DNA from: DAHVFY01 sp040388665
Lineage (GTDB): Bacteria; Chlamydiota; Chlamydiia; Chlamydiales; Rhabdochlamydiaceae
Assembly (NCBI GenBank): GCA_040388665.1
Contig: JAZKBL010000019.1
Location: 1 to 33,293, forward strand
DNA: 33,293 nucleotides
Reading direction: 5' to 3'
Shown here: positions 14,449 to 22,022 of the stretch, one piece after another
How the letters are laid out: each line of letters begins with the position of its first letter
Numbering within the stretch: the first letter of the stretch is position 1
Notes under the pieces: generated by a model
Databases searched by the model: none
What the model was told of the DNA's origin: nothing
Seen by the model: the letters and a program-made list of their open reading frames with translations, nothing else
Made by a program: the position numbers and the translations under genes

Positions 14449-15595
14449 GTTTATCTAAAAAAGTGCGTTTACGAGGGGAATTCTGAGGTCCCTCGAGCTC
14501 GGCAAAGTTTTTTAGTAGATTTTTTTGTTCTGCTGAGAGGTCAACCGGTGTTTCAATTGTGATATTCACAAAAAGATCACCTTTTCCTTGACCATGGACA
14601 TTCGGCATGCCTTCTTTAGAGATGCGGAATTTTTTTCCAGTTTGTGTTCCTTCAGGAATTGTGATGCGTGTTATACCGCCGGAAGGTGTTGGAAGCTCTT
14701 TTTTACAGCCAAGAGCGGCGTCCGTAAAGCTAATAGGAAGATCGATCATAATATCATCCCCTTCGCGAGCGAAAACATCATGAGCTTCTACTGTGATATA
14801 GACATAAAGATCGCCGGGCGGGCCCCCATTTTCACCGGCATCTCCATAGCCGCCAACGCGCATACGCATACCGCTGTCTATTCCAGGAGGGATTTTAATG
14901 GTGAGCTGTTCTTTTTTCTTAAGTCTACCGGCTCCTTTACAATCAGAACACGCTTCTGTGATGACTTTTCCTCTGCCTTGACATTGTGGACAGACGCTAG
15001 ACATGCTGAAAAATCCACGCGTCTGTTGTACTTGACCAGCTCCATGGCAACGGGTGCATTTTTTTAATGCATTAGGGGATGCAGCCCCTGAGCCACTGCA
15101 TTTTTCACAACTCGCCAAGTTGTTGAGGATGACCTCTTTTTCGACGCCGCGTACAGCTTCTTCAAAAGGAACCGTGAGGTTCATTTTTTTGCTGGACCCT
15201 TGACGGCCTCCAGCTTCTGCATCTTCTGATCCAAAGCCGAAGAATGACTCAAAAATCGAGTCAGATGAGCCTCCGCCTCCGCCACCAAAAGCATTCATGA
15301 AGGTGCGTAGAGCCTCTTCCATCGAAGAGAAGCCTCCATGCCCGCCGCCAGGGTGTCCGCCCATTCCGGCAGCGCCTTTAACAGCATCTGCGCCGTAACG
15401 ATCGTAAACTTGCCGTTTCTTTTCGTCGCTTAAGACTTCATAAGCCTCAGAAATTTCTTTAAATTTTGCTTCAGCTTGTTTGTCTCCAGGATTTTTATCA
15501 GGATGGTACTTAAGAGCGCTTTTGCGATACGCTTTTTTGATTTCTTCCTGGGTAGCGCTTTGCGTAGTCCCTAGGACTGAATAATAATCTGTCAT
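14426..15595 (-). CDS. dnaJ: Chaperone DnaJ
   Basis: Co-chaperone that delivers unfolded substrates to DnaK and stimulates its ATPase. The domain order is complete: a J domain with the HPD motif (KYHPDKNPGD, about residue 32), a Gly/Phe-rich linker (about 75-120), four CxxCxGxG zinc repeats (CEKCSGSG, CTRCHGAG, CPQCQGRG, CSDCKGAG) and the C-terminal substrate-binding sheets (PPGDLYVYI, GKGDLFVNI). 389 aa is normal for a type I DnaJ. It lies 11 bases downstream of rpsU, as in Chlamydia (CT342-CT341), and is probably read from the rpsU promoter. Confidence 0.97.
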   Translation of the reverse strand: MTDYYSVLGTTQSATQEEIKKAYRKSALKYHPDKNPGDKQAEAKFKEISEAYEVLSDEKKRQVYDRYGADAVKGAAGMGGHPGGGHGGFSSMEEALRTFMNAFGGGGGGSSDSIFESFFGFGSEDAEAGGRQGSSKKMNLTVPFEEAVRGVEKEVILNNLASCEKCSGSGAASPNALKKCTRCHGAGQVQQTRGFFSMSSVCPQCQGRGKVITEACSDCKGAGRLKKKEQLTIKIPPGIDSGMRMRVGGYGDAGENGGPPGDLYVYITVEAHDVFAREGDDIMIDLPISFTDAALGCKKELPTPSGGITRITIPEGTQTGKKFRISKEGMPNVHGQGKGDLFVNITIETPVDLSAEQKNLLKNFAELEGPQNSPRKRTFLDKLKVFFSK

Positions 15596-15606
15596 AAATA
15601 GTTTAT

Positions 15607-15807
15607 TTAGAAGCTGATACGAAAACTAGTTTTTGGTTTTTTATACTTCAACGCAGCTTTTGATTTAGCTCTGCTTTTTACAGAAGGTTTATCGTAAAAG
15701 CGGTGGGCCTTAGCCGTTTTCATTACCCCTTCTTTGTCTAATTTCTTTTTTAATGCTCTAAGAGCTTTATCTATAGGCTCTCCAAGTCGGACTTTCACAC
15801 TCGTCAT
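15607..15807 (-). CDS. rpsU: Ribosomal protein bS21
   Basis: 66-aa basic protein of the small ribosomal subunit, important for initiation. It begins VKVRLGEPIDKALRALKKKL, the conserved S21 start, and ends in a Lys/Arg-rich tail (SKAALKYKKPKTSFRISF). AGGGA lies 8 bases upstream of the ATG. It precedes dnaJ on the same strand. A promoter-like pair is seen 40-69 bases upstream of its start. Confidence 0.95.
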   Translation of the reverse strand: MTSVKVRLGEPIDKALRALKKKLDKEGVMKTAKAHRFYDKPSVKSRAKSKAALKYKKPKTSFRISF

Positions 15808-15846
15808 TGAAATGTTCCCTTTAATTGATTAGGTTCAGGTGCTCCT

Positions 15847-15876
15847 ATTCTAGAGGAATTGGGGGAAAACGCGCAA
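15847..15876 (-). promoter_or_regulatory. Candidate sigma66/sigma70-type promoter for rpsU-dnaJ
   Basis: On the minus strand TTGCGC (15871-15876) and TAGAAT (15847-15852) are separated by 18 bases and lie 40 bases ahead of the rpsU start. The match to TTGACA/TATAAT is fair. No heat-shock-type inverted repeat (CIRCE) was seen. Confidence 0.45.
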
Positions 15877-15883
15877 CAGAGTT

Positions 15884-15951
15884 CTTTCGAAACTCCATTT
15901 GTTTGCCAAAAAAATCAATTTTTTCAAACAAAGCGGGTTTCAAAAAAATTC
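15884..15951. repeat. Imperfect inverted repeat between rpsU and the tsaB-like gene
   Basis: The left arm TTTCGAAACTCCATTTGTTT pairs imperfectly with the right arm, whose complement reads TTTTGAAACCCGCTTTGTTT. The right arm includes the 17-mer found also at 337-353. The final codons of the tsaB-like gene (FFETRFV-stop) lie in the right arm, so the element appears to have replaced the gene's natural 3' end. On the minus strand it may also terminate the tsaB-like message before rpsU. Confidence 0.6.
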
Positions 15952-16325
15952 TGATAGTTGATTTCGAGGTCGTAAATCTCGTCTTTAAATTTTTCTTGAA
16001 TGTGCGCAATAAGAAGCTCTCGAGGCTTATCGATTAGCAGGGAGGAAAAACCGATATGAGGGATATCTAGGGAAAAAGAAAGGCTCATACAGACGATAAC
16101 ACCTACTCTTGTTCCTGTAAAAGAGCCGGGTCCTGTGCCGACTGCAATATAGTGTAAATCTCTCGGCGATAATCCTTGAACTTGCAGAAGAGTGTTGATA
16201 GATGGTAAAAGAAAATTTGAAAGCTGGTTTGCATGAGGTAGGGACTCCCAGGCAATGAGTTTGTTCGCATGATAAAGGCCTAAATGAAGCACATGAGTGC
16301 TAGTATCAATAATTAATGCTGACAT
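15924..16325 (-). CDS. tsaB: TsaB-like protein (t6A tRNA modification), C-terminally short
   Basis: TsaB is the non-catalytic ASKHA-fold partner of TsaD in making N6-threonylcarbamoyladenosine at position 37 of ANN-decoding tRNAs. The N-terminal domain is intact: MSALIIDTSTHVLHLGLY, HANQLSNFLLPSI, and the signature AVGTGPGSFTGTRVGV. After about residue 100 similarity fades, and the protein ends at 133 aa against the usual 200-230. The last residues are encoded by an inverted-repeat element also present at 334-369. The place between rpsU and lon matches Chlamydia CT343. Many TsaB functions depend on the N-terminal domain, so partial activity is possible. Confidence 0.8.
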   Translation of the reverse strand: MSALIIDTSTHVLHLGLYHANKLIAWESLPHANQLSNFLLPSINTLLQVQGLSPRDLHYIAVGTGPGSFTGTRVGVIVCMSLSFSLDIPHIGFSSLLIDKPRELLIAHIQEKFKDEIYDLEINYQNFFETRFV

Positions 16326-16329
16326 CGAC

Positions 16330-16358
16330 TTGCGTGATTTGTTTAGAGGTGGTACATT
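16330..16358 (+). promoter_or_regulatory. Candidate promoter for lon
   Basis: TTGCGT (16330-16335) and TACATT (16353-16358) are spaced 17 bases apart and end 39 bases before the lon start. The intergenic space to the divergent tsaB-like gene is only 72 bases, which makes this the main candidate. No heat-shock operator was recognised. Confidence 0.45.
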
Positions 16359-16397
16359 GTTCTAGTTTAACTCGAGATACATTTTAAGGGGAAGACT

Positions 16398-18836
16398 TTG
16401 AATTACGAAGACGAAGATAATCTTGAAGAAGTCATCAATGAATCGCTCCAAGAAGAAGAAAATGAGCGAGATGCGATATCTGTTGCATCGCCGGAACAAG
16501 TTTTTATTGTTCCTTTGAACAGGCGGCCTTTTTTTCCTGGAATGGCAGCTCCGATCGTTATTGAGCCGGGTGCTTTCTATGAGGTGTTAAAAACGGTTGC
16601 TAAGTCTGAGCACAAAAGCATGGGTCTTTTTTTGACAAAGCGCGAAGACCTTAATATCTATAAAGCGACTTTTGATGATCTTTATTCTGTGGGAGTTTTA
16701 GCGCGTATTTTGCGCATTATTCCTATAGAGCAGGGTGGGGCTCAGGTGGTTTTGAATATGGAGAAAAGAATTTCCATCAAAAAACCTTTAAAAAGCGGTA
16801 AGCATCTAAAAGCTCAGGTTGAGTATCATGAAGATCACTCTGAAAAGTTGTCTAAAGAGCTGAAAGCTTATTCGATCAGCATTATTACCACGATCAAAGA
16901 ACTGCTTAAGCTCAATCCTCTGTTCAAAGAAGAGTTGCAAATTTTTCTTGGACATTCCGATTTTACAGAACCTGGCAAGCTCGCCGATTTTGCAGTAGCG
17001 CTGACTACTGCAAGCAGAGAAGAAATGCAAGATGTCTTGCAGACGTTTGATTTGCAGGGAAGAATTGATAAAGCATTGATGTTGCTGAAAAAAGAGCTAG
17101 ATTTGAGCAAGCTTCAAAATAGCATTAATCAAAAGATTGAAGCGACAATTTCTAAAACTCAGAGAGAATTTTTTTTGAGAGAGCAACTCAAAACGATTAA
17201 AAAAGAGCTTGGATTAGAAAAAGATGATAAGACATGCGATACAGAAAAATTTGAAGCGCGCCTTAAGAAAAGAATCGTTCCGGATGATGTCATGACGGTC
17301 ATTAAAGATGAAATCGAAAAGCTTAATGTTCTTGAAGTTCAATCTGCGGAATATGCTGTTTGCCGCAATTATCTTGATTGGCTTACGATCGTCCCTTGGG
17401 GTGTTTTTAGCAAAGAAAATGATGATTTAAAACATGCGGAAGATGTGCTTGAAGAAGATCATTATGGGCTAAAAGATATTAAAGAGCGCATTTTAGAATT
17501 TATCAGCGTCGGCAAGTTAAGCGGTGGAGTGAAAGGCAGCATTGTATGTCTTGTTGGCCCTCCCGGAGTTGGCAAAACAAGTATTGGAAAAAGTATTGCC
17601 AGGGCGTTAAATCGGCAATTTTATCGATTTTCTGTCGGTGGCATGCGTGATGAAGCAGAAATTAAGGGTCATAGACGCACCTATATTGGTTCAATGCCGG
17701 GTAAGATGATTCAAGCTCTTAAGTTCACACAGGTAATGAATCCTGTAATCATGCTCGATGAAGTAGATAAGATGAGTAATAGTTATCATGGAGATCCTGC
17801 TTCTGCGCTTCTTGAAGTTTTAGATCCTGAACAGAATAAAGACTTTCTTGATCATTATTTAGATGTCCGTTGCGATTTATCCAACGTTCTTTTCATCGTA
17901 ACGGCAAACGTGTTGGATACAATTCCGGAGCCTTTAAAAGATAGAATGGATATCTTGCGTCTTTCCGGTTATATTTTGGAAGAAAAGCTTGAGATTGCAA
18001 AGAAATATTTAATTCCGCGTAATCGAAAGAGTATGGGTCTCAAGGCTACTCAGGTGGGATTCACACAAAGATCGCTAGCTCAAATTATTAATGGTTATGC
18101 CAGAGAATCAGGTGTACGTAATCTTGAGAACTATATTAAGAAAATATTGCGCAAGGTCGCTGTAAGAATTGTACGTAATCAAGAAAAAGCAAAACCTGAG
18201 AAGTTGAAGAAAATTACAGTTTCTGAAAATAACTCAGAAGAGTTTCTTGGAAAACCTATTTTCACAACTGACCGCTTTTATGAAAGAACGCCTGTAGGGG
18301 TCTGTATGGGACTTGCTTGGACATCTCTTGGCGGCGCTACTCTTTATGTAGAAGTGACGCGTGTTGAAGCTGCAAAGACAGACATGAAGCTTACCGGACA
18401 AGCGGGAGATGTGATGAAGGAGTCTGCTCAGATTGCGTGGACCTATCTTCAGAGCACTCACAAAAAATATGTGCCAGGTGTTTCTTTTTTTAAGAAGGAA
18501 CAAGTGCATATGCATATTCCAGAAGGGGCAACACCAAAAGATGGACCATCAGCAGGTGTTACGATGACGACAGCACTCATTTCTCTTTTAAAAGGCGTGC
18601 CCGTTCGTGAGGATCTTGGTATGACGGGAGAGTTAACGTTAACTGGTAAAGTTCTTGCGATTGGTGGCCTAAAAGAAAAACTCATTGCTGCGCGTAGATC
18701 AGGGGTGAAGGTTCTTGTTTTCCCAAAAGATAATGAGCGAGACTATGCAGAGCTTCCTAGTTATATAAAAAAGGGGATTCAAGTCCATTTTGTGGGTAAT
18801 TATGAAGAGGTTTATCGTGTCGCCTTCCCCAAATAA
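16398..18836 (+). CDS. lon: ATP-dependent protease Lon
   Basis: Cytosolic AAA+ protease that degrades misfolded and regulatory proteins. The order is complete: N-terminal substrate domain (from about residue 35, FIVPLNRRPFFPGM), coiled-coil linker, Walker A GPPGVGKTS near residue 387, Walker B VIMLDEVDK, sensor region, and the serine-lysine protease domain with catalytic Ser in PKDGPSAGV (near 718) and Lys in IGGLKEKLIAA (near 761). 812 aa is close to Chlamydia Lon. The start is TTG 16398 with AAGGGGAAG at 16386-16394. The acidic N-terminal extension (about residues 1-30, Glu/Asp-rich) is longer than in E. coli. The next gene starts inside the lon 3' end. Confidence 0.97.
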   Translation: MNYEDEDNLEEVINESLQEEENERDAISVASPEQVFIVPLNRRPFFPGMAAPIVIEPGAFYEVLKTVAKSEHKSMGLFLTKREDLNIYKATFDDLYSVGVLARILRIIPIEQGGAQVVLNMEKRISIKKPLKSGKHLKAQVEYHEDHSEKLSKELKAYSISIITTIKELLKLNPLFKEELQIFLGHSDFTEPGKLADFAVALTTASREEMQDVLQTFDLQGRIDKALMLLKKELDLSKLQNSINQKIEATISKTQREFFLREQLKTIKKELGLEKDDKTCDTEKFEARLKKRIVPDDVMTVIKDEIEKLNVLEVQSAEYAVCRNYLDWLTIVPWGVFSKENDDLKHAEDVLEEDHYGLKDIKERILEFISVGKLSGGVKGSIVCLVGPPGVGKTSIGKSIARALNRQFYRFSVGGMRDEAEIKGHRRTYIGSMPGKMIQALKFTQVMNPVIMLDEVDKMSNSYHGDPASALLEVLDPEQNKDFLDHYLDVRCDLSNVLFIVTANVLDTIPEPLKDRMDILRLSGYILEEKLEIAKKYLIPRNRKSMGLKATQVGFTQRSLAQIINGYARESGVRNLENYIKKILRKVAVRIVRNQEKAKPEKLKKITVSENNSEEFLGKPIFTTDRFYERTPVGVCMGLAWTSLGGATLYVEVTRVEAAKTDMKLTGQAGDVMKESAQIAWTYLQSTHKKYVPGVSFFKKEQVHMHIPEGATPKDGPSAGVTMTTALISLLKGVPVREDLGMTGELTLTGKVLAIGGLKEKLIAARRSGVKVLVFPKDNERDYAELPSYIKKGIQVHFVGNYEEVYRVAFPK

Positions 18837-19308
18837 TTGTTTTTTTAAACAGATTGCTCCGGACGCGTTGGAAAAAACGGTTGAAGAGCTGCGTCGCAGC
18901 TCTAAAACAATTGTTACTTTGAATGGATCATTTGATCTGTTGCATGCAGGGCATCTTGAAATGCTTCATGAGGCCTCGTTACAGGGCGATGTTTTTATTG
19001 TTGGATTGAACACAGATCGTTCGATTAGAGAATATAAGTCTGAAAAAAGACCGATTGTTCCCCTGGAATACCGGTTAAGAATGATAAGTGCTCTTTCGAT
19101 GGTCGATTATGTGACGTGGTTTGATGAACCGGATCCACGAGCATTGTTATCTAAAATTAAACCTGATGTTCATGTTAATGGTGCTGAGTACGGAGAGAAT
19201 TGTCTTGAATCGGATATTGTTAAAGCACATGGCGGACGGATCCATATCGTTCAGCTTGTCCCAGGACTTTCTACATCGAGTATTGTGGAGAGAATTAAAC
19301 AATTATGA
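18817..19308 (+). CDS. RfaE2/HldE-like nucleotidyltransferase (heptose-1-phosphate adenylyltransferase type)
   Basis: A 163-aa cytidylyltransferase-fold protein with the nucleotide site NGSFDLLHAGHLEML (HxGH), VGLNTDRSIREYKSEKRP, RLRMISALSMVDYV and PDVHVNGAEY. It corresponds to the C-terminal half of HldE/RfaE, which adds AMP to heptose-1-phosphate for LPS core synthesis. Stand-alone versions are common. The C-terminal STSSIVERIK is also typical. GTG 18817 is preferred as start because GAAGAGG lies 6 bases upstream; ATG 18802 and GTG 18790 are open alternatives. It overlaps the lon 3' end by 20 bases and the rhomboid start by 4 (ATGA), so all three form a coupled cluster. Confidence 0.85.
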   Translation: MSPSPNNCFFKQIAPDALEKTVEELRRSSKTIVTLNGSFDLLHAGHLEMLHEASLQGDVFIVGLNTDRSIREYKSEKRPIVPLEYRLRMISALSMVDYVTWFDEPDPRALLSKIKPDVHVNGAEYGENCLESDIVKAHGGRIHIVQLVPGLSTSSIVERIKQL

Positions 19309-20441
19309 GATTAGTTGCCACCTTTGAGCAAGAAAAGGAGGCTTTTGAATTTTCTTTATTTTTGAAAAAACAAGAGATTCCAAGCAGTTATGAACCTCAA
19401 GCAGATCCAAGTACAGGGGCATTGCGTTATCTTGTATGGATTGTTAATGAGGAAGATATTGAAGATGCACTTCTTTGGGCAGAAAAATTTCGACAAAATC
19501 CGCAAGATCCTCTTTTTATCATGCAGAGTCCGGGATTTATTCCTCCAAGTGGATCTGTTGATGATTTGAAAATTAAAGTTGATGATATGCCGAAATTTCG
19601 TTCCCGGCTAACATTAACAAACTTACTGATTGTTTTGTGCGGGCTTCTCTTTTTTTGGAATGCTGCTGAAGAAGCGGAAATTGTCCAATCACAGGGACTT
19701 TTGGCTTTGCAAATGGAGCTCACACCCATTCAGCAAAATTTACTATTCGATTATCCACAGAAAAATGAAGAGATTCATAACTTTATTAGCAGTCATTCTC
19801 TAAAAGAGTATGAAGATGTTGACAAGTTGCCTTCAGACATTAAAGCACAAATAGATCAGATAGACTTGATTCCTTATTGGCAAGGAGTTGTAGATGTCAT
19901 CATGAATTGGCATAAGACAGGATGGAATTATCTGCGTACTGTTCCTTTATTTGAAAAAATTCGTGAGGGTGAAGTGTGGAGACTTTTCACACCTTGTTTA
20001 TTACACAGAGACATTTTGCACATTCTTTTTAATATGGCGTGGCTTTTTGTTTTGGGTAGACAAATTGAAGAGCGATTAAAAAAAACGCGTATGATCATGC
20101 TGATGCTTATTATTGGCATTATTTCAAACATCGTTCAATATTTCATGGGAGGTCCTTATTTTCTAGGGTTTTCAGGCGTGGTTGTTGGGATGGTTGGGTA
20201 TATATGGATGCGCGAGCGGTTGGCTCCCTGGGAGGGATATCCTCTTCAACGTTCTGTCATTATTTTTGTCATTATTTTTGTCGCAGCGATGTTTGGACTT
20301 GAAGTGATTTCTTGGCTTTTACAACTGTTTAAAGTAACAAATCAATCGCCTGCTATTGCTAATACTGCGCATATTGTTGGTGGTCTTGTTGGCATGTGGC
20401 TTGGTAGACTTTCAGCGTTTGCTCAAAGGAAGGTTGTATGA
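19305..20441 (+). CDS. Rhomboid-family intramembrane serine protease (GlpG-like)
   Basis: 378-aa membrane protein. The N-terminal cytosolic domain (about 1-95, MRLVATFEQEKEAFEFSLFL) resembles the GlpG N-terminal domain. The rhomboid core has LLHRDILHILFNMAWLFVLG, whose conserved His and Asn form the oxyanion site, the nucleophile Ser in FLGFSGVVVGMVGY, and the catalytic His in NTAHIVGGLVGMWLG. An extra transmembrane segment near 105-120 and a long extracytoplasmic loop (about 125-215) precede the core. It cleaves membrane proteins inside the bilayer; substrates are unknown. The start overlaps the upstream stop as ATGA. The stop codon lies at the base of a large inverted repeat. Confidence 0.9.
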   Translation: MRLVATFEQEKEAFEFSLFLKKQEIPSSYEPQADPSTGALRYLVWIVNEEDIEDALLWAEKFRQNPQDPLFIMQSPGFIPPSGSVDDLKIKVDDMPKFRSRLTLTNLLIVLCGLLFFWNAAEEAEIVQSQGLLALQMELTPIQQNLLFDYPQKNEEIHNFISSHSLKEYEDVDKLPSDIKAQIDQIDLIPYWQGVVDVIMNWHKTGWNYLRTVPLFEKIREGEVWRLFTPCLLHRDILHILFNMAWLFVLGRQIEERLKKTRMIMLMLIIGIISNIVQYFMGGPYFLGFSGVVVGMVGYIWMRERLAPWEGYPLQRSVIIFVIIFVAAMFGLEVISWLLQLFKVTNQSPAIANTAHIVGGLVGMWLGRLSAFAQRKVV

Positions 20442-20602
20442 GCCTATCCCACTATTCTAAGAATTCGCTTTTTGCGTCTTTTTTCCTATTTTTCAGAACT
20501 TCTTTTTGGTTTGACTTTTCAAGTATGTCTCGCAAAGAAGTTCTGAAAAATAGAAAAAAATCCATCAAAAATCAAAATCTTGAAATAGTAGGATAGGCTC
20601 AT
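20438..20602. repeat. Large (about 165-nt) inverted repeat between rhomboid gene and rnz
   Basis: Outer arms ATGAGCCTATCC (20438-20449) and GGATAGGCTCAT (20591-20602) are perfect, and continue after one mismatch with ACTATT/AATAGT. A long inner pair, 20479-20505 against 20534-20560 (core CTATTTTTCAGAACTTCTTT), has about one mismatch. The loop is about 28 bases. The stem base includes the rhomboid stop and the first bases of the rnz start codon. It might be a MITE-like insertion, a terminator, or an RNA structure controlling rnz translation. The AT-rich inner arms and T/A runs would also allow bidirectional termination. Confidence 0.85.
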
Positions 20603-21515
20603 GAGTGAAAGAGATTTGATTATTCTTGGGTGCTCAAGCCAGCAACCGACACGCAGACGTAATCACGGAGCTTATCTTGTTCGATGGAGGGGTGAAGGAT
20701 TGTTATTTGATCCAGGAGAGGGAACGCAGCGCCAGTTTATTTTTGCAAATGTGGCACCAACTGTTGTGACGCGTATTTTTGTTAGTCATTTTCATGGGGA
20801 TCATTGTTTAGGCCTAGGTTCTATGCTCATGCGGCTTAACCTTGATAAAGTAACACATCCGATTCATTGTTATTATCCAGAGAGTGGTAAAGTTTATTTT
20901 GATCGGATTCGCTACGGCAGTATTTATCATGAAAATATCAATGTCATCGAACATCCGGTTAAAGTAGATGGTCTTGTTCATGAAGATGAGAATTTTTTTA
21001 TAGAAGCTGCCTTTTTGGAACATGGAGTAGATAGTCTAGGTTGGCGCATTACAGAAAAATCTACACGTAAATTTGATAAGCAAAAGCTTTTAGCTTGTGG
21101 AGTTAAAGGTCAGATGGTGCGCACTCTGGAAAAAGAAGGTGTGATTGATGTGAATGGATGTAGAGTTGTTCTTGATGATGTAAGTGTTGTGCGTCCGGGA
21201 GATGTGCTAGCCGTTGTAATTGATACGCGCAATTGTTCTCAAGCAATTGATGTAGCAAAAAATGCGCGCCTTTTTCTTTGTGAGAGTACATACCTTGAAG
21301 AGCATAAACATCTTGCAGAAAAGCATCATCACCTCACAGCAAAACAAGCTGCCGAAATTGCCAGGGCGGCTCATGCTGAAATGCTTATTCTGACTCATTT
21401 TTCGGCGAGGTATCAAGATGTTGAAGTTTTTGGTGAAGAAGCAAGAAAGATCTTTCCTAATACCTTAGTCGCTGACGATCTCAGACGTTTTAATTTTCCA
21501 AAATCACCTATTTGA
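20601..21515 (+). CDS. rnz: Ribonuclease Z
   Basis: Endonuclease that removes 3' trailers from tRNA precursors. The metallo-beta-lactamase motif SHFHGDHCLGL (about residues 62-72) carries the zinc ligands, with supporting His residues in LEHGVDSLG and LTHFSARYQD and the Asp in VIDTRN. The start LIILGCSSQQPT and LLFDPGEGTQRQ are typical of RNase Z (304 aa, normal). The position downstream of lon and upstream of xerC agrees with CT346. No ribosome site is seen before ATG 20601: the preceding bases form the stem of the large inverted repeat, so initiation may depend on how that structure folds. The 3' end overlaps the next convergent gene by 8 bases. Confidence 0.95.
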   Translation: MSERDLIILGCSSQQPTRRRNHGAYLVRWRGEGLLFDPGEGTQRQFIFANVAPTVVTRIFVSHFHGDHCLGLGSMLMRLNLDKVTHPIHCYYPESGKVYFDRIRYGSIYHENINVIEHPVKVDGLVHEDENFFIEAAFLEHGVDSLGWRITEKSTRKFDKQKLLACGVKGQMVRTLEKEGVIDVNGCRVVLDDVSVVRPGDVLAVVIDTRNCSQAIDVAKNARLFLCESTYLEEHKHLAEKHHHLTAKQAAEIARAAHAEMLILTHFSARYQDVEVFGEEARKIFPNTLVADDLRRFNFPKSPI

Positions 21516-21735
21516 CTTTGAGATCTTGAGAAAGAAGGTCCAATTCTGTAAGAAGCGATTGTGTGAGCTCGGGATAACGGCGAAAGGCTTCAAGAATTTT
21601 TCTTAAATCCGTTTTATCAGGATTTTGTGCGGCTGCAAGCAAGGAAATATTCGCAGAGGCTCCTGGAATATCGAGTGGTTGGGTAAGAATATTTTGGAGA
21701 ATCTCTGCTGCATCATCAATGTTTTCTTTAAGCAT
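21508..21735 (-). CDS. Small helical protein, unknown (second of a pair)
   Basis: 75 residues, all predicted helical and acidic (NIDDAAEILQNILTQPLDIP, then KTDLRKILEAFRRYPEL and LLTELDLLSQDLK). No family recognised. It follows the next upstream gene with 6 bases between stop and start; GGTGGG in the end of that gene may be its ribosome site. Size and pairing are like type III secretion needle-chaperone or rod components, but no conserved residue supports that, so it is only a thought. Confidence 0.6.
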   Translation of the reverse strand: MLKENIDDAAEILQNILTQPLDIPGASANISLLAAAQNPDKTDLRKILEAFRRYPELTQSLLTELDLLSQDLKVK

Positions 21736-21741
21736 AATCAG

Positions 21742-21939
21742 TCACCCACCTGTGAGTTTATTGATATTGAGGATGGATTTGCCAAAAGCATCAAGATCGT
21801 TTTCATTATCTGGATTTCCATGTTGAATAGATTCGCTAAATGAACTGATCCCTTGACGCAAGTTGCCTGCTAGTTCTGTATTATTTGGGGGAAGTGGGTA
21901 AGAGCTGGCGCTTCCGTCTACAGGACCGATTGTCGACAT
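21742..21939 (-). CDS. Small Ser/Asn-rich protein, unknown (first of a pair)
   Basis: 65 residues from MSTIGPVDG to KSILNINKLTGG. ATG 21939 is preferred because AAGGAGAG lies 6 bases upstream; the longer start at 21960 would include that ribosome site. The N-terminal 20 residues are Ser/Pro rich and disordered, the rest could form one or two helices. This layout (flexible start, helical end, very short, paired with another short helical protein) is seen in type III secretion needle or rod subunits. Homology is not evident by eye. Confidence 0.6.
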   Translation of the reverse strand: MSTIGPVDGSASSYPLPPNNTELAGNLRQGISSFSESIQHGNPDNENDLDAFGKSILNINKLTGG

Positions 21940-22022
21940 GGTTCTCTCCTTTTTTTTCATCTTAAAGAAGCTGTTGATTTTTACAAGAGAAATTTCAGTT
22001 GTGAGATTCGGGAGTTTTTTCT

